The notes under the pieces were generated by a model, which was not told the DNA's origin, ran no database searches, and saw nothing but the letters and a program-made list of their open reading frames with translations. A stretch of DNA of 5,802 bases. Source: CAVPEW01 sp050247895. Lineage in GTDB: Bacteria; Actinomycetota; Acidimicrobiia; Acidimicrobiales; VFJN01. Positions 1 through 5,613 of the stretch are shown here, one piece after another (within the stretch, counting starts at the first letter, position 1; each line of letters starts with the position of its first letter). A program made the translations under genes and the position numbers. The stretch lies in NCBI GenBank assembly GCA_050247895.1, contig JBFWTJ010000241.1:1-5802 (forward strand), written 5' to 3'.

Positions 1-884
1 GGGTCGGGCTGGGAGCCGTCTCGGTGGCCGGCGCCGCGGCCCTGGCCGAGCGGGCGCGCCCCGGGGCGGGCACCGCGGTGGCCCTGGCCGCGCTGGACGT
101 GGTGGTCGGCGTCGACGAGCTCGTCGGTGCGCCGCTCCAGGTCAACACGATCTTCGGGTACTCGATGGCGGTGGCCGGCCGCTTCGCCGGCCTGGGCAAC
201 CTGGCCTTCGCCCTGTTCGGGTCGGCCGCGGTCCTGCTCGCCGCCGTGCTGGCCCAGGGCTTCGGCGAGGCGGGGCGGCGCGTCGGGTCCGGGGTGCTGG
301 TCGCCGTGCTGCTGGTCGAGGGCCTGCCGATGCTCGGCGCGGACGTGGGTGGCATCCTGGCCATGGTCCCGGCGTTCGGCGTGACGGCGCTGCTGCTGGC
401 CGGGCGCCGGGTCGGCTGGGCCGAGCTGGGGGCGCTCGGCGCCGCGGCGGCCGTCACGGTGACCGCCTTCGCCTTCGTGGACCTGACCCGGCCCGAGCCG
501 GAGCGCACCCACCTGTCCCGACTGGCCGAGCACCTGATGGACGGCCGCTGGACCACCTTCGTGTCGAGCCTCACCCGCCGCTGGCAGGCCAGCTTCGGCG
601 GCTCGGGCTCGGCTGTCTGGGCCACGGTCGGGGTGCTGGCGGTGGTGGTGGCCGGCTACGTCGCCTTCGTGGTCGCCCGGCGCCGGGGCCGCGTGCGGCG
701 CCCGGCCGGCTGGCCCCGCCCGGCGCTCGCCGCGGCGGCCGGCCTGGCCGTGCTGGCCCTGGTCGGCCTGGTGGCCAACGACTCGTCGTTCGCCGTCCCC
801 TCGACGATGCTCATCGTCGCCGTGCCGGTCGTCATCGACCAGCTGGCCCGCCGGCCCCGTGCCGGCTGGGAGGGCGCCCGGTGA
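1..884 (+). CDS. Polytopic membrane protein, C-terminal part (5' end outside window), paralogue of the gene at 1729-4095
   Basis: The frame is open to the left edge (first complete codon at base 3, 293 residues visible), so the GTG at base 24 is unlikely to be the true start. The visible part is mostly hydrophobic, with roughly seven or eight membrane segments and an Arg-rich loop near residues 226-233. Numbered from base 3, conserved blocks are FGYS (51-54) with R60 and N66, GADVGG (112-117), FVDLTRP (158-164) followed by an RTHLSRL stretch, and ND (259-260). The same blocks occur in the same order in the membrane half of the gene at 1729-4095, with about half the residues identical in the two best blocks. 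By analogy the missing N-terminus may carry a similar phosphatase-like extracytoplasmic domain; this is inference. The stop overlaps the next GTG by four bases. Molecular function is unknown; an envelope or lipid-linked glycan role is suggested only by the neighbours. Confidence 0.85.
   Translation, partial: VGLGAVSVAGAAALAERARPGAGTAVALAALDVVVGVDELVGAPLQVNTIFGYSMAVAGRFAGLGNLAFALFGSAAVLLAAVLAQGFGEAGRRVGSGVLVAVLLVEGLPMLGADVGGILAMVPAFGVTALLLAGRRVGWAELGALGAAAAVTVTAFAFVDLTRPEPERTHLSRLAEHLMDGRWTTFVSSLTRRWQASFGGSGSAVWATVGVLAVVVAGYVAFVVARRRGRVRRPAGWPRPALAAAAGLAVLALVGLVANDSSFAVPSTMLIVAVPVVIDQLARRPRAGWEGAR
868..874 (+). promoter_or_regulatory. Ribosome binding site for the MraY/WecA-like gene
   Basis: GGGAGGG lies six bases before the GTG at 881, inside the last codons of the upstream gene. 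It supports the 881 start, which gives the GTGA overlap, over later in-frame starts. Confidence 0.7.
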
Positions 885-1732
885 TCGCCGTTGCGCTCGC
901 CGGCGTCGCCGGCCTGGTCGCGGGCTCGGTCCTGCTGGCCCTGTCCCACGAACTGCTCGTCCACCCCGTCCTCCAACGGGAGAACCACCGGGGCCACCGG
1001 TTGCCGACCGCGATGGGGCTGATCCTGGTGGTGGCGCTGGTCGCGGTGGAGGGCGCCCGGGCCCTGGGCTGGGTCGTGGGCGTCGGGCGGCCCGCGGTGG
1101 CCCCGGCCCGGATGCTGGTACTGGTCGCGGTGGTCGGCTTCGGCTTCCTCGGCGCGGTCGACGACCTCCTCGGCGACGAGCGCGACCGGGGCCTGCGGGG
1201 CCACCTGGGGGCCCTGGTCCGGGGTCGCCTGTCGACGGGCATGGTGAAGCTGGCCGGGGGTGCGGCCTTCGCGCTGGTCCTGGCCGCGGTGACCGGGGCC
1301 GGCCGGGGCCAGGCCCTGGTCGACGGAGCGCTGGTCGCGCTCGCCGCGAACCTCGGCAACCTGCTCGACCGGGCCCCGGGGCGCACGGCCAAGTGGGCGC
1401 TGGTGGCCTACGTCCCGATCGCCCTGGCCGCGGGCGGGGCGCCAGTGGGATCGGCCGCCGCCGCGCTGGTCGGCGTGACCGCAGCCCTGCTGTGGGGCGA
1501 CCTGCGGGAGCGGTTCATGCTCGGCGACGCCGGGGCCAACGCGCTGGGCGCGGGTCTCGGCATGGCCGTGGTCCTGGCCGTCTCGGGGTCGGTCCGTTGC
1601 GTGGTGGCCGGGGTGCTGCTCGCGCTGACGCTGGCCTCCGAGGTCGTGTCGTTCAGCCGGGTCATCGAGCGCGTGCCGCCGCTGCGGGCGTTCGATCGGC
1701 TGGGACGGCTCGGTCCCGGAGGGCACCGGTGA
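881..1732 (+). CDS. MraY/WecA-like polyprenyl-phosphate glycosyl-1-phosphate transferase family membrane protein
   Basis: The 283-residue polytopic protein carries the landmarks of the MraY/WecA/TagO superfamily, which moves a sugar-1-phosphate from a UDP-sugar to a polyprenyl phosphate on the cytoplasmic membrane face. Visible landmarks are the early substrate loop NHRGHRLPT (35-43), the Asp pair D94-D95 in GAVDDLLGD, a Lys-containing loop near 115-123, NLGNLLD (157-163) matching the family NxxNLxD motif, and FMLGDAGANALG (212-223) matching the family GD.gs..LG motif. The Mg/catalytic acidic positions are therefore kept. The protein is short (family members are usually about 320-360 residues), and I see no histidine-rich loop like that of MraY; the tail VIERVPPLRAFDRLGR occupies that place. 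It is thus unlikely to be the housekeeping MraY. It overlaps both neighbours by GTGA. Sugar donor and lipid acceptor are unknown. Confidence 0.85.
   Translation: MIAVALAGVAGLVAGSVLLALSHELLVHPVLQRENHRGHRLPTAMGLILVVALVAVEGARALGWVVGVGRPAVAPARMLVLVAVVGFGFLGAVDDLLGDERDRGLRGHLGALVRGRLSTGMVKLAGGAAFALVLAAVTGAGRGQALVDGALVALAANLGNLLDRAPGRTAKWALVAYVPIALAAGGAPVGSAAAALVGVTAALLWGDLRERFMLGDAGANALGAGLGMAVVLAVSGSVRCVVAGVLLALTLASEVVSFSRVIERVPPLRAFDRLGRLGPGGHR
1718..1723 (+). promoter_or_regulatory. Ribosome binding site deciding the start at 1729
   Basis: GGAGGG lies five bases before the GTG at 1729. The reading frame stays open upstream for hundreds of codons (to about 859) across the glycosyltransferase-like gene, so this site, together with the GTGA overlap, is what fixes the start. 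Confidence 0.7.
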
Positions 1733-4095
1733 CCGCGGGGCACCGCCGGGGCCCGGTCGGCCCCGGACGCGCCAGGGGGCGCGCGGCGGACCCCTGCCGG
1801 GCGCGTCGGTGGCTGCCCGTCAGCGCGCCCGGGCGGCCGGGGCGCGCACCGGTGGCCGCGGCCCTGCTCGCCGTGCTCGCCGTGCTGGGGACCGTCGTGG
1901 TCCCGACGCGTCCGGCCGCGGCGCAGGCCGACCGGCCGGGCCGGCTGCTCGTGGTCTCGATGCCCGGCCTGACCTGGTCCGACGTCCGGGCGCTCGACCT
2001 CCCCGAGCTGGAGGCCTTCTTCGAAGGCGCGGCCATCGCCGACATGGCGCCGCGCAGCGTGGCCCACCGCTCCACGCCCGGCGCCGCCTACCTGACCATC
2101 TCGGCCGGGACCCGGACGACCTCCGACGAGACCGTCGACGGGCAGGTCCTGGCCCTCGACGAGGGCGACCTGGCCTCGCCGGCGGCGGAGATCTTCGAGC
2201 GGCGCACCGGCGTCCGCCCGACCGGCGAGTACGTGGCGCTGGGCTGGCCGACGCTGCTGCGCCTCAACGACCGGCAGCCCTACGACGCCGAGCCGGGCCT
2301 GCTGGCCGAGACCCTGGCCGACGCCGGCGTCGGCACCTCGGCGATCGGCAACGCCGACGGCCGGGACGCGGCCGGACCGTCCTACGAGCGCCAGGTCGGG
2401 CTGGCCCTGGCCGACACCCGTGGCCAGGTGCCGGACGGGGAGCTGTCGCCCGGGCTGCTGCTGCGGCCCGACGAGGCCCGTCCCTTCGGCGTGCGGACCG
2501 ACCCCGACGCGGTGCAGGCCGCGTTCGACGCCGCGTGGGGCCAGGACGGCCCCACGGCCCGCAAGGTGGTGCTGGTCGAGGCGTCGGACCTGGCCCGGGT
2601 CATCCGCTACCGGCCGGTGGTGGACGCCGGGCGCTACGCCGAGCTGCGCGAGCAGGCCCTGGCCGAGGCCGATGCCCTGTTCGGCCGGCTGGTGGACGAG
2701 GTCGACCCCGAGCGGGACGCGGTGCTGGTCGTGGCGCCCTACCTGCTGCGCTCGTCGGTGGGGCTCTCGGTCGCCGCGCTGCGCACGCCGGACGGGGAGG
2801 CCGGCTACCTGCGCACGGCGACGACCCAGCGGGCCGGCATCGTCAGCCTGGTCGACGTCGCCCCGACGATCCTGGCCACCCTGGGCGTGGTCGAGCCCGA
2901 CGCCATGGAGGGCCGTCCGTTCGAGGTCGTGTCCAGCTCGACCTCGTTGGCCGGCCGGGTCGACCACCTGGTGCAGGTCACCGAGGCTTCGAGGTTCCGC
3001 GAGTTCCTCCTGACCCCGACCTCGACCTTCGTGGTCCTGGCCGTCGCCCTCGTGTCGGGCCTGGCCACCTGCGCGGTGGCGGGCCGCTGGGGCGGCCGGG
3101 CCCGGGCGGCGATCCGTGGCATGGCCCTCACCGTGCTGTTCGCCATGCCGGTCTCCTACCTGGCCCGGGCGTTCCCGCTCGAGGACCTGGGCCGGCCGTT
3201 CTACTGGGCGGTCCTGGTCGGCGGGTCGGTGGTGCTCGCGGCGCTGGCAACCCTGGCCGGGCGACGGGCGGGCCGGCCACGGCTCGGACTGGCCCTCGCC
3301 CTGGCCACGATGCTCGGGGTCCTGGTCGCCGACGTCACCACCGGTTCGAACCTGAGCCTGAGCGCGGCGTTCGGCTACTCGCCCACGGGGAACTCGCGGC
3401 TCTACGGGATCAGCAACTACTCGTTCGGCCAGGTGGCCGCGGCGTCGTGCCTGCTGGCCGGCTTCGTGGCCTCGCGCTGGCCCACCCGGCGGGGCCGCCT
3501 CGCCGCGGTCGGCCTGCTCGTGGCCACGTTGGTCGTGCTCGGCGTGCCCACGTGGGGGTCCGACGTGGGTGGCGTCCTGGCCTTCACGCCGACCGTCCTG
3601 GTGTTCGCCGCGCTGGCCTACGGCTACCGGGTCCGCTTCCGCGACGTCGTCGTGGCGGGCGTGGCCACGGTGGCGGCCATCACGGCGTTCGGCCTGGTGG
3701 ACCTGTCCCGGCCGCCGACCCAGCGGGCGCACCTGGGCCGGCTCTTCGAGCGGGTCGGCAAGGAGGGGATCGAGCCGCTGGTGTCGATCATGGAGCGCAA
3801 GCTGCTGGCGAACCTGCGGGTGTCGACCTCGTCGGTCTGGGTCGTGGCCATCCCGATCGGGGTGGCGTTCTGGCTGTTCCTGAGGACGTGGCCGGACCGG
3901 CCCCTGCGCCGCCTGCGGGCCCGCCTCGGCGCGCTCCACGCCGCCCTGGTCGCCGCCGCGGTCGCCGCCGTGCTGGGCAGCCTGGTGAACGACTCGGGGG
4001 CGATCGTGGGTGGCGTGACGGTCGCGGTGGTCACCGCGGCGCTGGCCCACCTGGCGGTCGAGCCGCCGCCCCGGGGCGAGGGGGGTGAGCTGTGA
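1729..4095 (+). CDS. Phosphatase-like extracytoplasmic domain fused to a polytopic membrane domain
   Basis: From GTG 1729 (788 residues), an unusually long Arg-rich N-terminus (1-40) precedes a hydrophobic stretch (about 41-60) ending AAAQA, a likely signal peptide or anchor cleaved near residue 68. Residues about 70-425 resemble an alkaline phosphatase/phosphoglycerate mutase-like fold: opening strand LLVVSMPGLTW (73-83), a Ser/Thr-rich segment RSTPGAAYLTISAG (114-127), a VLVVAP strand (332-337), and IVSLVDVAPTILATLGV (371-387), the closing signature of that fold. The usual first metal-binding Asp after the opening strand and the Asp-His after the later strand are not visible, so catalysis is doubtful. 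About 11 membrane segments follow (433-776), with FGYS (548-551), R557, N563, SDVGG (611-615), LVDLSRP (656-662) and ND (754-755), shared with the gene at 1-884. It overlaps the next gene by GTGA. Biological role is unknown; envelope assembly is the best contextual guess. A GTG at 1852 is a weaker alternative start, because it removes the charged region before the hydrophobic stretch. Confidence 0.85.
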   Translation: MTAGHRRGPVGPGRARGRAADPCRARRWLPVSAPGRPGRAPVAAALLAVLAVLGTVVVPTRPAAAQADRPGRLLVVSMPGLTWSDVRALDLPELEAFFEGAAIADMAPRSVAHRSTPGAAYLTISAGTRTTSDETVDGQVLALDEGDLASPAAEIFERRTGVRPTGEYVALGWPTLLRLNDRQPYDAEPGLLAETLADAGVGTSAIGNADGRDAAGPSYERQVGLALADTRGQVPDGELSPGLLLRPDEARPFGVRTDPDAVQAAFDAAWGQDGPTARKVVLVEASDLARVIRYRPVVDAGRYAELREQALAEADALFGRLVDEVDPERDAVLVVAPYLLRSSVGLSVAALRTPDGEAGYLRTATTQRAGIVSLVDVAPTILATLGVVEPDAMEGRPFEVVSSSTSLAGRVDHLVQVTEASRFREFLLTPTSTFVVLAVALVSGLATCAVAGRWGGRARAAIRGMALTVLFAMPVSYLARAFPLEDLGRPFYWAVLVGGSVVLAALATLAGRRAGRPRLGLALALATMLGVLVADVTTGSNLSLSAAFGYSPTGNSRLYGISNYSFGQVAAASCLLAGFVASRWPTRRGRLAAVGLLVATLVVLGVPTWGSDVGGVLAFTPTVLVFAALAYGYRVRFRDVVVAGVATVAAITAFGLVDLSRPPTQRAHLGRLFERVGKEGIEPLVSIMERKLLANLRVSTSSVWVVAIPIGVAFWLFLRTWPDRPLRRLRARLGALHAALVAAAVAAVLGSLVNDSGAIVGGVTVAVVTAALAHLAVEPPPRGEGGEL

Positions 4096-4115
4096 CGGGA
4101 GCGCAGCGACCGGCC
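4092..4115 (+). repeat. 24-base direct repeat, copy 1
   Basis: Begins GTGACGGGAGCGCAGC and ends GACCGGCC. It is identical over 24 bases to 4185-4208, with a 93-base offset, so both copies are in the same reading frame and encode VTGAQRPA. Copy 1 contains the overlap start codon of the small anchored protein. Confidence 0.9.
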
Positions 4116-4646
4116 AGCTCCGGTGGCGCGGGCGCCAGCCCGCCCGGCGGTGACGGGTCCGGGGCGCAGCCCCGGGGAGGCGCGGTGACGGGAGCGCAGC
4201 GACCGGCCGAGGGGGAGGCGCCCGGCCGGGGGGTGCGCGCCTTCGTCGCGCTCCTGCTGGTGGCCCTGGCGGTGCCGGGCTTCGTGGGCTTCGACGCCTG
4301 GCCCCTGACCGCATGGCGCCTGTTCTCGGCGGCGCGGGGGGAGACCCAGGTCCGGTGGGAGATCGCCGCCGTCGACACGGCGGGCACGGCGGTGCCGGTG
4401 GACCTGGACGAGCTGCCCCTGGCCTTCCGCAACGCCGAGTGGCCCCTGTCGGGCCTGGGGGGCGCCTCGCCGGCGCGACGCCAGGCGGTGTGCGAGGCCC
4501 TGCTCGACGCGGTGGTCGACCGCGAGCCGGGCACGACCGGCCTGCAGGTGGTCCGCAACCTCCGCCGGTTGGTCGAGGGTCCCGACGGTTGGACGGTGGT
4601 CGACGACCGGCGGGCCGAGCTCGAGTGCTCGGGGGGGCCCGGGTGA
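4092..4646 (+). CDS. Small membrane-anchored protein, probable partner of the HTTM-like protein
   Basis: From GTG 4092 this encodes 184 residues: a Gly/Ala/Pro/Ser-rich disordered N-terminus (1-48) containing GAQRPA twice, one membrane segment (about 49-67), then a probably extracytoplasmic domain starting FDAWPLTAWRLFS and containing VRWEIAAVDTAG. Two cysteines (C134, C179) could pair outside the membrane. From memory, small proteins with a similar WPxxxWxLFS-like stretch after one membrane helix occur beside HTTM proteins; that link is family recollection, not a search result. Start choice is uncertain. GTG 4092 gives the GTGA overlap used throughout the operon and has GAGGGGGG (4078-4085) six bases upstream. 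GTG 4185 (codon 32, giving 153 residues) has GGGGAGG (4174-4180) four bases upstream and leaves a short charged region before the helix. The stop overlaps the next GTG. Function is unknown. Confidence 0.75.
   Translation: MTGAQRPASSGGAGASPPGGDGSGAQPRGGAVTGAQRPAEGEAPGRGVRAFVALLLVALAVPGFVGFDAWPLTAWRLFSAARGETQVRWEIAAVDTAGTAVPVDLDELPLAFRNAEWPLSGLGGASPARRQAVCEALLDAVVDREPGTTGLQVVRNLRRLVEGPDGWTVVDDRRAELECSGGPG
4150..4175 (+). repeat. Degenerate third copy of the repeat motif
   Basis: GTGACGGG is followed by six bases, then GCGCAGC and CCCCGG. It resembles the two exact copies but has an expanded middle and lies in a different frame. The relationship is plausible but not certain in such GC-rich DNA. 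Confidence 0.45.
4159..4175 (+). promoter_or_regulatory. GC-only hairpin overlapping an internal Shine-Dalgarno sequence
   Basis: CCGGGGC (4159-4165) and GCCCCGG (4169-4175) form a perfect seven-pair stem with a GCA loop. The last two bases of the stem are the first two of GGGGAGG (4174-4180), which precedes the internal GTG at 4185. The fold could lower initiation at 4185 unless ribosomes from 4092 open it. Stems of this size are common by chance at this base composition, so only the position makes it notable. Confidence 0.4.
4185..4208 (+). repeat. 24-base direct repeat, copy 2 (with alternative start codon)
   Basis: Exact copy of 4092-4115. Its first three bases are an in-frame GTG with a good upstream GGGGAGG, making it a second candidate start for the small anchored protein. 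The bases just outside differ from those of copy 1 (T versus G before, A versus G after), so the identity is exactly 24 bases. Confidence 0.9.
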
Positions 4647-5569
4647 CCCCCGGGGGCGTCGCCGTCGCCGCCGGGCGGGGGGCCTCGACGCCGAGTTGGG
4701 CCCGGCGCGCCCTCGACGACGCCCTGTGGGGCCCCGAGTCCGGGCGCCGGCTCCGCTTCCTGCACGCGGCCCTCGCCACCCTGATCGGCCTGCGGGTCGT
4801 GCTGGGGCCCTACCGGGCCCTGGCCGAGGTCCCCCCGGCGCTGTTCGAGCCGGTCCCGGTGCTCGGGGTCCTGGACCGGATGCCCTCGGCCGGCACCATC
4901 GTGGCGCTCCAGGTCGTGGGCGGGGTGGCGGCCCTGGCCGCGGTGCTGCGTCGCCGGCCGCGCTTGGCCTTCGCGCTGGCCTGGGCCTGCCTGCTGGTGC
5001 TGGCCGGGCTCCGGGGCAGCCGGGGCAAGGTCCTGCACAACGACCTGCTGCTGCTGTGGGCCTCGGCCCCGCTGCTCCTGGCGCCGGTCGAGGCCGCCTG
5101 GCACGACCGGGAGCGTCGCCGTCGCTGGGGCTGGCCGGTGCGGACCTCGATGGTGCTCTCGGCGCTCGTCTACTTCTTCGCCGGCTACCACAAGGTGCGC
5201 CGGGCCGGCCTGGACTGGGCCGTGGGCGACAACGTCCGCTACGTGATGCTGTGGGGGCCGACGATCGGCCGGGCCCGGTGGGAGTCGATGGCCCGGTGGG
5301 TGGGGGAGAACCTGTGGGCCTCCCAGCTCACCGGCGCCTACATCCTGGCCGTGGAGCTGACCTTCCCGCTGGCCGTGCTGTGGCGCCGCAGCCGGGGCTT
5401 CTACGTGGCCTCGGCGGTGGCGCTGCACGTGGCCACCTGGTTCCTGCTCGGCCTGGACTACTGGGCCTGGGCCGCCACGGTGCTGGTGGTCTTCGTGGAC
5501 TGGCCGGCGATGGGGGACCGCCTGAGGGGTCGCGGTGCCATGCGCGAAGCGGCCGCCGTCGCACGGTAG
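4643..5569 (+). CDS. HTTM / vitamin K-dependent gamma-carboxylase-like membrane protein
   Basis: From GTG 4643 (308 residues) the protein has about eight membrane segments (roughly 40-58, 84-102, 107-123, 134-149, 166-184, 230-247, 253-270, 272-287). Features typical of the bacterial HTTM family are a first helix with a conserved Arg (GLRVVLGPYRAL, 49-60), LHNDLLLLW (131-139), YFFAGYHKVRRAGLDWAVGD (177-196), which matches the family AG..K...W..G pattern, and a late helix with H262 before a WFLLGLDYWAW stretch. HTTM is the membrane domain of vitamin K-dependent gamma-carboxylase; bacterial members are mostly uncharacterised, and carboxylase activity should not be assumed. The start is set by the GTGA overlap; the only nearby purine run is G-only (4631-4637), a weak site that suggests translational coupling. 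The frame is open further upstream, but that part lies inside the small anchored protein gene. The stop TAG is part of a candidate pyrG promoter. Confidence 0.85.
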   Translation: MTPGGVAVAAGRGASTPSWARRALDDALWGPESGRRLRFLHAALATLIGLRVVLGPYRALAEVPPALFEPVPVLGVLDRMPSAGTIVALQVVGGVAALAAVLRRRPRLAFALAWACLLVLAGLRGSRGKVLHNDLLLLWASAPLLLAPVEAAWHDRERRRRWGWPVRTSMVLSALVYFFAGYHKVRRAGLDWAVGDNVRYVMLWGPTIGRARWESMARWVGENLWASQLTGAYILAVELTFPLAVLWRRSRGFYVASAVALHVATWFLLGLDYWAWAATVLVVFVDWPAMGDRLRGRGAMREAAAVAR

Positions 5570-5572
5570 GGT
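5567..5572 (+). promoter_or_regulatory. Candidate -10 box of the pyrG promoter
   Basis: TAGGGT fits the actinobacterial TAnnnT -10 pattern. It begins at the stop codon of the HTTM-like gene. Transcription would be expected to start near 5578-5580, giving a leader of about 35 bases. I see no convincing TTGACA-like -35 box around 5543-5549, so this rests on the -10 alone. Confidence 0.45.
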
Positions 5573-5577
5573 GGGAC

Positions 5578-5599
5578 CCCGTAGTCGGTTCGCTACGGG
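5578..5599 (+). promoter_or_regulatory. Leader hairpin overlapping the pyrG Shine-Dalgarno sequence
   Basis: CCCGTAG (5578-5584) pairs perfectly with CTACGGG (5593-5599) around the loop TCGGTTCG. The right arm supplies the first three bases of the GGGAGG ribosome binding site. If transcription starts near 5579, the hairpin is at the extreme 5' end of the mRNA. There is no T-run directly after it, so it is not a normal intrinsic terminator. A regulatory role in translation is inference. Confidence 0.5.
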
Positions 5600-5602
5600 A
5601 GG
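5597..5602 (+). promoter_or_regulatory. pyrG ribosome binding site
   Basis: GGGAGG ends 11 bases before the GTG at 5614, somewhat farther than the usual 5-9. No better site lies closer, and the protein start is secure by similarity to PyrG. Confidence 0.6.
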
Positions 5603-5613
5603 CGCGTTTCCTT

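Noticed and set aside
859..1728. Upstream in-frame extension of the phosphatase-like gene
   Set aside because: The frame is open, but the translation is low-complexity Arg/Gly/Pro and would overlap the whole MraY/WecA-like gene. The start at 1729 has a Shine-Dalgarno site and GTGA overlap and is followed by a signal-like sequence.
4313..4642. Upstream in-frame extension of the HTTM-like gene
   Set aside because: It is Arg/Gly/Pro-rich low complexity and lies inside the small anchored protein gene. The GTG at 4643 fits the operon's overlap pattern and gives a normal HTTM N-terminus.
1408..4779. Very long open frame on the minus strand (1123 codons)
   Set aside because: Its translation is dominated by Arg, Gly, Pro, Gln and His with no recognisable domain, as expected opposite a G/C-rich third codon position. 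The + strand genes beneath it have clear motifs and membrane segments.
4031..5428. Long minus-strand open frame opposite the small anchored and HTTM-like genes
   Set aside because: His/Gln/Arg/Pro-rich antisense shadow with no domain; composition artefact.
5578..5613. Intrinsic terminator for the five-gene operon
   Set aside because: The stem is only seven pairs and no T-run follows directly; GTTTCCTT comes eight bases later, after AGGCGCG, and the right arm is part of the pyrG ribosome binding site.
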